Of a stretch of 64,000 nt of DNA, positions 38,464-45,977 are shown piece after piece. The stretch comes from an uncultured Paracoccus sp. (GTDB lineage Bacteria > Pseudomonadota > Alphaproteobacteria > Rhodobacterales > Rhodobacteraceae). A program made the position numbers and the translations under genes. Position 1 is the stretch's first letter; each line of letters starts with the position of its first letter. Below the pieces are notes generated by a model. The model saw nothing but the letters and a program-made list of their open reading frames with translations. It did not search any database and was not told the origin of the DNA. The stretch spans positions 1 through 64,000 of the forward strand of contig NZ_CANKWH010000011.1 of the NCBI RefSeq assembly GCF_947487305.1. Direction: 5' to 3'.

Positions 38464-39707
38464 GCCAGCGCCTTGGCGATCTCGTCGGCCAGACGCCGCG
38501 CCACCGCCTCCTTGGCCATGCGCGGCCATTCCGTCGCGCCATCGTCGCGGATCACCGTCACCGCATTCTCGGTCCCGCCCATGATCCCGGTCGAAGGGCT
38601 GACATCATTGGCGACGATCCAGTCGGCCTGCTTGCGCAACCGTTTCGCGGTCGCGTGGGCGATCACATCATCCGTCTCGGCGGCAAAGCCCACGACCAGC
38701 TGTGGCCGGCCCTCGGTCAGTTGGCTGACCCAGGCAAGGATATCGGGATTCTCGGCAAAGCTCAGCACCGGGAAGTTTCCCGTGCCGTCCTTCTTGATCT
38801 TGGACTGGCTGGCATTCTCGACCCGCCAGTCGGCCACCGCCGCCGCCATCACCGCCGCATCCGCCGGCAGCGCCGCCGCCACCGCATCGCGCATCGCCTG
38901 CGCCGTCTCGACACCGATCACATCGACGCCCTCGGGCGGCGGCACCGTCGCCGGGCCGGTCACGAAGCTGACCCGCGCCCCCAGATCGCGCAGCGCCGCC
39001 GCAATCGCGGTGCCCTGCGCCCCGGAAGAGCGGTTCGCAATGTAGCGCACCGGATCGATCGGTTCATGCGTCGGCCCCGAGGTCACGATCACATGCTTGC
39101 CGCTCAGCGGGCCGGTCGCAACGCGGATCTCGGGCGTCAGCCGCAGCAGCCCGGCGCTGCGCGGTGCCGCGCCCAAGAGATCCCGCGCCGCTTCCAGAAT
39201 TTCCTCGGGCTCGGACATGCGGCCGGCGCCGAACTCGCCACAGGCCATCTCGCCCCGGTCCGGCCCCACGGTCAGGATACCATCGGCCTTCAGCTGTGCC
39301 AGATTGCGCTGTGTCGCCGGGTGCAGCCACATCCGCACATTCATCGCCGGCGCCACCAGCACCTTCTTGTTCGAGGCCAGAAGCAGGGTCGAGGCCAGAT
39401 CATCCGCCAGCCCATTGGCCATCTTCGCCATCATATCGGCGGTCGCCGGCGCCACCACGACCAGATCGGCGTTGCGGGTCAGTGCGATATGGCCGATCTC
39501 GGCCTCGTTCGAGATGTCGAACAGGTCCTCATGCACCGCCTCGCCGGCCAGCACCGAAACGGTCATCGGCGTGGTGAACTGCGCCCCCGCGCGGGTCAGC
39601 ACCGGCGTCACCGCCGCGCCCTCGCGCTTGAACAGCCGGATCAGACCCGGGATCTTGTAGGCCGCGATGCCGCCGCCGATGATCAGCAGGATGCGTTTTC
39701 CGTCCAT
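38460..39707 (-). CDS. coaBC: phosphopantothenoylcysteine decarboxylase / phosphopantothenate-cysteine ligase
   Basis: 415 residues, the bifunctional CoaBC length. CoaC half: flavin-binding IIGGGIAAYKIPGLIR, His in AEIGHIALTRNADL, PAMNVRMW near 140 and the active-site Cys in ACGEFGAGRM near 172. CoaB half: VTSGPTHEPIDPVRYIANRSSG near 200-221 and AAAVADWRVE near 285. It makes 4'-phosphopantetheine for coenzyme A. The start at 39707 follows GGGGGCC. Its stop overlaps the desulfurase start, so it heads the suf operon, which is an unexpected pairing. Confidence 0.95.
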   Translation of the reverse strand: MDGKRILLIIGGGIAAYKIPGLIRLFKREGAAVTPVLTRAGAQFTTPMTVSVLAGEAVHEDLFDISNEAEIGHIALTRNADLVVVAPATADMMAKMANGLADDLASTLLLASNKKVLVAPAMNVRMWLHPATQRNLAQLKADGILTVGPDRGEMACGEFGAGRMSEPEEILEAARDLLGAAPRSAGLLRLTPEIRVATGPLSGKHVIVTSGPTHEPIDPVRYIANRSSGAQGTAIAAALRDLGARVSFVTGPATVPPPEGVDVIGVETAQAMRDAVAAALPADAAVMAAAVADWRVENASQSKIKKDGTGNFPVLSFAENPDILAWVSQLTEGRPQLVVGFAAETDDVIAHATAKRLRKQADWIVANDVSPSTGIMGGTENAVTVIRDDGATEWPRMAKEAVARRLADEIAKALA

Positions 39708-39732
39708 TCCGGCCCCCTTTTTGCCTGCCCGA

Positions 39733-39761
39733 CAGATAGACGCCCGCCCCCTCTGGCGCAA
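39733..39761 (-). promoter_or_regulatory. candidate promoter of the coaBC-suf operon
   Basis: TTGCGC (39761-39756) and TATCTG (39738-39733) on the minus strand are 17 bases apart, and the -10 lies 26 bases before the coaBC start. It is the best sigma70-like pair in the 124-base gap shared with comM. I see no clear IscR-type site in the gap. Confidence 0.4.
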
Positions 39762-39831
39762 GGAAGCGGACCCGTTAACCGCATCTTAACGCCGTCCCGC
39801 TAGGGCTTTGCCGAAAGCAGGTGGGGGGCAG

Positions 39832-41346
39832 ATGGTCGCGATCGCCTATTCGGTCGCCTTCGAGGGGGTCGAGGCCCGGCTGGTCGAGGTGCAATGCTCG
39901 GTTTCGCCGGGTCTGCCCGGCTTTTCCATCGTTGGCCTGCCCGACAAGGCGGTCAGCGAGGCGCGCGAACGGGTGCGGGCGGCCTTCGACGCGCTGTCGG
40001 TGGCGCTCCCCAGCCGGCGCATCACCGTGAACCTCTCGCCCGCAGACCTGCCGAAAGAAGGCTCGCATTTCGACCTGCCGATCGCGCTCGCGGTGCTGGC
40101 AGCGATCGAGGTGATTCCGCATGACGAGCTCGGTCGCTGCGTCGCGCTGGGGGAACTGGCGCTGGACGGGCGGCTTGTCGCGGTCTCGGGCGCCCTGCCC
40201 GCCGCCATGGCCGCGGCCGAAGAAGATCGCGCCCTGATCTGCCCCGCCCCCTGCGGGCCCGAGGCCGCATGGGTCGAGACGGTCCCGGTGTTGGCGCCTT
40301 CGACCCTGCGCGAAGCCGTCGACCACCTGACCGACCGGACCCCGCTGATCCCGGCCCGACCGGGCACCGTCATCACCCCTGCCCTGAACCGCTGCATGTC
40401 CGAGGTGCGCGGCCAGGAACGCGCCAAGCGCGCCATCGAGATCGCCGCTGCCGGACGCCATCACCTGCTGATGGTCGGCCCGCCCGGCGCCGGCAAATCC
40501 ATGCTGGCCGCCCGCTTGCCCGGTCTCTTGCCGCCGCTGACGCCCGCCGAGGCGCTGGAAACCTCGATGATCCATTCGCTGGCCGGCACGCTGGCCGATG
40601 GCGGCATCCCCCGACACGCACCGATGCGCGAACCCCATCACACCGCCTCGATGGCCGCCATTGTCGGCGGTGGCCGCAGCGCCAAGCCGGGCGAGATCAG
40701 CCTTGCCCATAACGGCGTGCTGTTTCTGGACGAGTTTCCCGAATTCTCGCGCCCGGTGCTGGAAACCCTGCGCCAGCCGATCGAGACCGGCGAGGTCGTG
40801 GTGGCGCGCGCCAATGCCCATATCCGCTATCCCTGCCGCTTCCAGCTGATCGCCGCCGCCAATCCCTGCCGCTGCGGCCATCTGGCCGACCCGGCCCGCG
40901 CCTGCGCCCGCGTCCCGGCCTGCGGCAGCGATTACATGGGCAAGATCTCGGGCCCGCTGATGGACCGCTTCGACCTCAGGATCGAGGTGCCGCAGGTCAG
41001 CTTCCTGGATCTCGATCTGCCGGCGGATGGCGAGACCTCGGCCACCATCGCGCTGCGCATCGCTACCGCGCGCACAGTCCAGACCCGCCGCTTCGAGGGC
41101 CGATCGTCGGCGCGGGTGAATGCCGAGGCCTCGGGCGCGATTCTCGACGAGATCGCCGCCCCGGATGCCGAAGGCCGGGCGCTGATCCTGAAGGCCTCGG
41201 AGCGCCTCGGCCTTTCCGCCCGCGGCTATCACCGCATCCTGCGCACGGCCCGCACCATCGCCGATCTGGACGCCAGCGAGACGGTGCGGGTGAACCATCT
41301 GGCCGAGGCGATCAGCTATCGCTTGCCCTTCCTCACCGGAGGCTGA
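39832..41346 (+). CDS. comM: YifB/ComM-family Mg-chelatase-like AAA ATPase
   Basis: 504 residues, the standard ComM length. N-terminal Lon-protease-like domain (SVSPGLPGFSIVGLPDKAVSE near 23-43; LPADLPKEGSHFDLPIAL-type segment near 70), then Walker A GPPGAGKS (216-223), Walker B VLFLDEFPEF near 297 and the C-terminal Mg-chelatase segment with CRCGH and ACGSDYMGKISGPLMDRFDL. ComM is a hexameric helicase that promotes branch migration during natural transformation. The ATG at 39832 follows GGTGGGGGG. Divergent from coaBC. Confidence 0.92.
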   Translation: MVAIAYSVAFEGVEARLVEVQCSVSPGLPGFSIVGLPDKAVSEARERVRAAFDALSVALPSRRITVNLSPADLPKEGSHFDLPIALAVLAAIEVIPHDELGRCVALGELALDGRLVAVSGALPAAMAAAEEDRALICPAPCGPEAAWVETVPVLAPSTLREAVDHLTDRTPLIPARPGTVITPALNRCMSEVRGQERAKRAIEIAAAGRHHLLMVGPPGAGKSMLAARLPGLLPPLTPAEALETSMIHSLAGTLADGGIPRHAPMREPHHTASMAAIVGGGRSAKPGEISLAHNGVLFLDEFPEFSRPVLETLRQPIETGEVVVARANAHIRYPCRFQLIAAANPCRCGHLADPARACARVPACGSDYMGKISGPLMDRFDLRIEVPQVSFLDLDLPADGETSATIALRIATARTVQTRRFEGRSSARVNAEASGAILDEIAAPDAEGRALILKASERLGLSARGYHRILRTARTIADLDASETVRVNHLAEAISYRLPFLTGG

Positions 41347-41397
41347 CCCGCCCCTCGCATTTCTGTGCTAGGCTCGCGCGACACGAGGGGGCGAACC

Positions 41398-42240
41398 ATG
41401 ACCGACCAGCAAGAGAAGTTCCGGCAGTTCAAGGCACTGCACAAGGGCGAAGCCGCCTTCGTCATCCCCAACCCGTGGGATGCCGGCACCGCCCGGCTAC
41501 TCGCCAGTCTCGGCTTCGCTGCACTTGCAACCACCAGTGCGGGCTATGCCTTCGCCAAGGGCAAGCGCGATTCCGCGGCCAACCTCAGCCGCGACGAGAT
41601 TCTGGAAAATGCGTGCGAAATTGTCGCCGCCACCGACCTTCCGGTCAGCGCCGGTCTCGAGGACGGGTTTGGCGCGGGTCCCGAGACCTGCGCCGAAACC
41701 ATCCGCTGTGCGATTGCGATCGGCCTTGTCGGCGGCTCGATCGAGGACGCGACCGGCGATTCCGCCGCCCCGATTCACTCGTTCGGCCTCGCAGTCGAGC
41801 GCATCCGCGCCGCCGCCGAGGCGAGCCGTGGGAAGCCCTTCCTGCTGACGGCGCGCGCCGACAATTATCTCTGTGGCCGGCCCGACCTCGCGGATACCAT
41901 CCGCCGGTTGCGGGCCTTTGCCGAGGCCGGTGCCGATGTGCTCTATGCCCCGGGCCTGCCCGATCTCGAGGCGATCCGCACCGTCTGTCGCTCGGTTGAC
42001 CAGTCGGTGAACGTGGTCATGGGCCTCTCCGGACCCAGCTATTCCGTGCACGAGCTGTCACAGGCCGGGGTGCGCCGGATCAGCGTCGGCGGCTCCTTCG
42101 CCCGCGCCGCGCTTGGCGCTGTGATGCGAGCCGCCGAAGAGGTGCGGTCACGGGGAACCTTCACCTATGCTGCCGAAGCCATGCCCGGCAACGAGATCAG
42201 CCGGGCCATGTCGGCAATGGCACCGGACGCGCGGCCCTAA
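41398..42240 (+). CDS. isocitrate lyase/PEP mutase family enzyme
   Basis: 280 residues with the barrel fold of the ICL/PEP-mutase superfamily. [20 protein letters not shown] near 21, [15 protein letters not shown] near 46, SAGLEDGFG near 83 and [10 protein letters not shown] near 111 line the metal site. [14 protein letters not shown] near 147 follows. The set is closest to the group annotated as oxaloacetate decarboxylase or carboxyphosphonoenolpyruvate phosphonomutase-like lyases. It probably cleaves or decarboxylates a small 2-oxo or 2-hydroxy acid with Mg2+. Its stop codon overlaps the convergent gshB stop by three bases. Confidence 0.75.
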   Translation: MTDQQEKFRQFKALHKGEAAFVIPNPWDAGTARLLASLGFAALATTSAGYAFAKGKRDSAANLSRDEILENACEIVAATDLPVSAGLEDGFGAGPETCAETIRCAIAIGLVGGSIEDATGDSAAPIHSFGLAVERIRAAAEASRGKPFLLTARADNYLCGRPDLADTIRRLRAFAEAGADVLYAPGLPDLEAIRTVCRSVDQSVNVVMGLSGPSYSVHELSQAGVRRISVGGSFARAALGAVMRAAEEVRSRGTFTYAAEAMPGNEISRAMSAMAPDARP

Positions 42241-43184
42241 CGCGCCGCCAGTCGCTCCTCGATGGCCTCCCAGATCAGCGCCGCGGCATTGACCCCGTCA
42301 AACCGTTCAAGCTCCTGAATCCCAGTGGGCGAGGTGACATTGATCTCGGTCAGCCAGCCATCGATCACGTCGATGCCGGTGAAGATCAGCCCCTTCTCGC
42401 GCAGCACCGGGCCGATGACATTGCAGATCTCGCGCTCGCGCTCGGTCAGCCCGACCTTTTCCGGCCGGCCACCCACATGCATGTTCGACCGCGCCTCGCC
42501 CGCCGCCGGCACCCGGTTGATCGCCCCCACCGGCTCGCCATCGACCAGGATGATCCGCTTGTCGCCCTTGACCACCGCCGGCAGGTATTTCTGCGCGATC
42601 ATCGGCTCGCGATTGATCCCGGCGAAGGTCTCGAGCAGCGAGGACAGGTTCGGATCCTCGGGCCGCAGATGGAACACCCCGGCACCGCCATTTCCGTAGA
42701 GCGGCTTGACGATGATGTCGCCATGCCGCGCCCGGAAGCGCCGGATCGCGGCCACGTCGCGGGCGATCATGGTGGGCGGGGTCAGGTCTGGAAAATCCAG
42801 CACCATCAGCTTCTCGGGGCTGTTGCGCACCCAGAAGGGATCATTGACCACCAGCGTTTCGGGATGAATCCGATCGAGAAGATGGGTCGAGGTCACATAG
42901 CCCATGTCGAAGGGCGGATCCTGCCGCAGCCAGACCACGTCGAAGCTGCTCATATCGACCTCGACCCAGTCGCCGAATGTGACGTGGTTCCCCTTCTCTC
43001 GCCGCAAGGTGATCGGCCGCCCGGTCGCCAGAACACGGCCCTCGTCAAAGACCAGCCGGTCGACGGTATATTGAAACAGCCGGTGCCCGCGCGCCTCGGC
43101 CTCGAGCCCGATGCGGAAGGTGCTGTCGGCATCGATCGACACCGCCTCGATCGGGTCCATCTGCAGGGCAACGGAAAGCGACAT
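42237..43184 (-). CDS. gshB: glutathione synthetase
   Basis: 315 residues, the usual length of bacterial GshB. ATP-grasp features: [18 protein letters not shown] near 88, [15 protein letters not shown] near 114, [17 protein letters not shown] near 155, and [20 protein letters not shown] near 270 with the Mg-binding Glu/Asn. It joins glycine to gamma-glutamylcysteine. AGGAGG lies 9 bases before the ATG. It is the third gene of an rsmI-yraN-gshB run. Confidence 0.94.
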   Translation of the reverse strand: MSLSVALQMDPIEAVSIDADSTFRIGLEAEARGHRLFQYTVDRLVFDEGRVLATGRPITLRREKGNHVTFGDWVEVDMSSFDVVWLRQDPPFDMGYVTSTHLLDRIHPETLVVNDPFWVRNSPEKLMVLDFPDLTPPTMIARDVAAIRRFRARHGDIIVKPLYGNGGAGVFHLRPEDPNLSSLLETFAGINREPMIAQKYLPAVVKGDKRIILVDGEPVGAINRVPAAGEARSNMHVGGRPEKVGLTEREREICNVIGPVLREKGLIFTGIDVIDGWLTEINVTSPTGIQELERFDGVNAAALIWEAIEERLAAR

Positions 43185-43278
43185 GCCGGGCCTCCTTGGT
43201 CAGCGCGCGCCACTTGTCGCAAGGCCCGGGGCCGGATTCAAGCCTTCCCAAACCGCGCCGGTACCCGGCAGCCGACCA

Positions 43279-43680
43279 TCAGTTCATGCCGAAGGCATTC
43301 TCGATCACGTCGATCCGACCGATCTCGTCGACCAGCGCCGCATCGAAACGCATGGCCACCGGCCGACCGCCATCGACCCGGCCGGCATAGTCCAGCGCCG
43401 ACAGGCAGATCCTGTCCATCTGCCGTCGGTCCAGCCGCTGTGCCGCCAGATCATGGCTGGAGGACTTCTTCACCTCGACGAAAATCAGCCCCTCGCTGTC
43501 CCGAAAGATCAGGTCGATCTCGCCCGCCGGCCCGCGCCAGCGGCGCTCCAGAAGCGCGTAGCCCGCCGCCTCATAGTGCAGCGCCACCCCATCCTCGGCC
43601 ATCCGCCCGGACAGGCAGGCAATCCGCCCGCGACTCTGCCGGGCATCATTCCCAATTTGCATCCCGGTCCGACCAGCCAT
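43279..43680 (-). CDS. YraN family protein (UPF0102, endonuclease-like fold)
   Basis: 133 residues. AAGYALLERRWRGPAGEIDLI near residue 38 followed by LIFVEVKKSSS near 65 gives the Asp...Glu-x-Lys pattern of the restriction-endonuclease-like fold. The cellular role of YraN proteins is not established. It begins exactly where rsmI ends, and rsmI-yraN neighbours are widely conserved. The ATG at 43680 gives a slightly longer N-terminus than many homologues; Met27 (43602) is a possible alternative. Confidence 0.85.
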   Translation of the reverse strand: MAGRTGMQIGNDARQSRGRIACLSGRMAEDGVALHYEAAGYALLERRWRGPAGEIDLIFRDSEGLIFVEVKKSSSHDLAAQRLDRRQMDRICLSALDYAGRVDGGRPVAMRFDAALVDEIGRIDVIENAFGMN

Positions 43681-44613
43681 TCAGTCCCCTTCCCCGGCCC
43701 CGGATGCCAGTCCAAGTGCCAGTTGATACACATCCCGCCGCGGCAGCCCCAGCCGCGCCGCCACATCGCGCGCGGCGTCCTTGACCGACATGCGCGTCAT
43801 CGCCTGCCGCAATTCTTCTCGGATATCGCCGTCCTCGAGCACCACCGGCGCCGGTCGGTCCAGCACCAGAACCACCTCGCCCTTCAACCCGGTTTCCGGC
43901 ACCCGTTCCACGAGCTCCTGCGCCGTGCCCCGGATCACCTCTTCGAACTTCTTGGTCAGTTCCCTGCAGATCACGATAATCCGATTCGGTTCAATCTCGC
44001 ACAGTTTTCCCAAGGTTTCCCTAACGCGCCTCGGGCTTTCGTAAAGGATCAGCGTCGCTTCGACCGAGGCCCATTGCCTCAGCCAGCTGTCCCGCGCGCC
44101 ATCGGCACTGGGCGGAAAGCCCGCGAAGAGGAAGCGGTCGCTTGGCAGGCCGGCGACGGTCAGCGCCGCCAGCGCCGCCGAGGGGCCCGGCACGGCATGG
44201 AGCCGCGCGCCGGCCTCGGCGGCATCGCGGCTGAGCTTGAAGCCCGGATCGGCGACCATGGGCGTGCCCGCATCCGAGGTATAGGCGACCGAGGCACCGC
44301 CCTTCAGTGCCTCGATCAGCATTGGCCGCTGTCGGTCGGCATTATGGTCGTGATAGGCGACAATCCGCCGCCCGCGCAGCGGGATGCCGTGGATGTCCAT
44401 CAGGTGCCGTAGCGTCCGCGTGTCCTCGGCCGCCAGCACCTCGGCCGCGTTCAGGATATCGAGCGCGCGGAGCGTGATGTCCCGCGCCGCGCCGATCGGC
44501 GTTGCCACCAGGTAAAGTCCGGGGTCGAGCCGCGGGGCCTCGATGCGGGCGCTGATCGGCGCGGCCTCGTCGCCTCCCGACCCTCTGATCTCCGGGCCTG
44601 CCTGTCGTGCCAT
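43681..44613 (-). CDS. rsmI: 16S rRNA (cytidine1402-2'-O)-methyltransferase
   Basis: 310 residues. SAM-dependent tetrapyrrole-methylase fold: GLYLVATPIGAARDITLRAL near 32, AAEDTRTLRHLMDIHGI near 60, VAYTSDAGTPMVADPGFKL near 108, FAGFPPSADGARDSW near 152 and LYESPRRVRETL near 179. It adds the 2'-O-methyl to C1402 in the ribosomal P site. Transcribed toward yraN and gshB; divergent from the lpoA-like gene, as in E. coli where yraL (rsmI) faces yraM (lpoA). Confidence 0.95.
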   Translation of the reverse strand: MARQAGPEIRGSGGDEAAPISARIEAPRLDPGLYLVATPIGAARDITLRALDILNAAEVLAAEDTRTLRHLMDIHGIPLRGRRIVAYHDHNADRQRPMLIEALKGGASVAYTSDAGTPMVADPGFKLSRDAAEAGARLHAVPGPSAALAALTVAGLPSDRFLFAGFPPSADGARDSWLRQWASVEATLILYESPRRVRETLGKLCEIEPNRIIVICRELTKKFEEVIRGTAQELVERVPETGLKGEVVLVLDRPAPVVLEDGDIREELRQAMTRMSVKDAARDVAARLGLPRRDVYQLALGLASGAGEGD

Positions 44614-44724
44614 GCCGGTTCCCCCGTGTCCGTCGCTGCGCCCGTCGCTGCGATTGCCAAACCCGGCTTAGGTGAATACGCTGCCGTCGATAAGACAAAA
44701 CCGGACCAAACAGGGAATTTTATC

Positions 44725-45942
44725 ATGTTCGCCCTTGCTCATCGCCGCAGCCACGCGCTGCCCCGGTCGGTCCTGACGCGGGCCCGTATGACCGCCACCG
44801 CACTGGTCTCGGCGCTGCTGGTTGCAGCCTGCCAGCCGATCGGCATGGCCGGAACCGGGGGCAGCCAGACCGGCCAGATGGTCGACCCCAAGGCCCCCGT
44901 GGCCGTCGCCCTGCTGGCCCCTGGCGGCACCGGCAGCGCCGACCTGGAATGGCTGTCGCGCAGCCTGAAGAACGCCGCCCGCATGGCCGCAGCCGATGCC
45001 CAGGGCGCGCAGATCGACCTGCGCATCTATGATTCCGGTGATGATGCCGGGCGCGCGGTCGCCCGCGCCACCGAGGCCGCCGATGCCGGGGCCAAGGTCA
45101 TTCTCGGCCCGCTCTTCGCCGATTCAGCCAATGCGGTCGGCAATGCCATGGCGAGCCGCGACATCAACGTCATCAGCTTCTCGAACAATGCCGACATTGC
45201 CGGCGGCAATGTCTTCATTATCGGCAACAGCTTCGCAAATGTCGCCGACCGGCTGGTCAGCTACGGCGTCCGGAACGGCAAGCGCCGGGTCCTGACCGTA
45301 GCCGAGGATGACGTGGCCGGCCAAGTCGGCGCCCGCGCCATCGAGACCGCCATTGCCCGCAACGGCGCCACCTTGGCGGGGCGTGTCACCCATCCGGTCT
45401 CGATCACCGGCATCGATGGCGTTACCCCGCAGATCGCCCAGGCCGCGCAATCGGGCCAGATCGACGCCATCTTCATGACCGCCAACAACCAGGCGGTGCT
45501 GCCCTATCTGACCGAGAAACTGGCCGCCGCCGGTGTCACCAGCCAGGTCACCCAGTTCATGGGCCTGACCCGTTGGGACGAGCCGGCCTCGCGCCTGCAA
45601 CTGCCGCAGCTGCAGGGCGGCTGGTTCGCGCTGCCTGACACCACCCGCAAGGCCGCGTTCGAGGCGCGTTACCGCGCCGCCTATGGAGAGGCGCCGCACG
45701 AACTGGCCGGCCTCGCCTATGACAGCGTTGCCGCCATTGCCGCCAACCTGCGCGCCGGCAAGCGCGACGCGGTGGCGAGCTCGGGCCTGACCCAGCGCGC
45801 CGGCTTCTCGGGCGTGAACGGCGCCTTCCGCTTCCGCCCCGACGGCACCAACCAGCGCGCGCTGGCGGTGGCGACGATCCGCGGCAACCAGCTGGTGATC
45901 CTCGATCCGGCGCCGCGCGGCTTCGGTGGCTTCGGGTCCTGA
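44725..45942 (+). CDS. penicillin-binding protein activator, LpoA-like lipoprotein
   Basis: 405 residues. The lipobox LLVAAC at about residues 30-35 follows a hydrophobic stretch, so it is a lipoprotein. The rest is a type I periplasmic-binding fold (VAVALLAPGGTGSADLEWLS; KVILGPLFADSANAVGNAMA; INVISFSNNADIAGGN), matching the C-terminal domain of LpoA/YraM. It lacks the N-terminal helical repeat domain of enteric LpoA. It may regulate peptidoglycan synthases from the outer membrane. Divergent from rsmI. The start at 44725 has only a weak ribosome-binding site; Met at 44788 is an alternative that keeps the lipobox. Confidence 0.82.
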   Translation: MFALAHRRSHALPRSVLTRARMTATALVSALLVAACQPIGMAGTGGSQTGQMVDPKAPVAVALLAPGGTGSADLEWLSRSLKNAARMAAADAQGAQIDLRIYDSGDDAGRAVARATEAADAGAKVILGPLFADSANAVGNAMASRDINVISFSNNADIAGGNVFIIGNSFANVADRLVSYGVRNGKRRVLTVAEDDVAGQVGARAIETAIARNGATLAGRVTHPVSITGIDGVTPQIAQAAQSGQIDAIFMTANNQAVLPYLTEKLAAAGVTSQVTQFMGLTRWDEPASRLQLPQLQGGWFALPDTTRKAAFEARYRAAYGEAPHELAGLAYDSVAAIAANLRAGKRDAVASSGLTQRAGFSGVNGAFRFRPDGTNQRALAVATIRGNQLVILDPAPRGFGGFGS

Positions 45943-45977
45943 ACTTGCCGACCAGACGACCTTCCCCTGCGGGCCGC

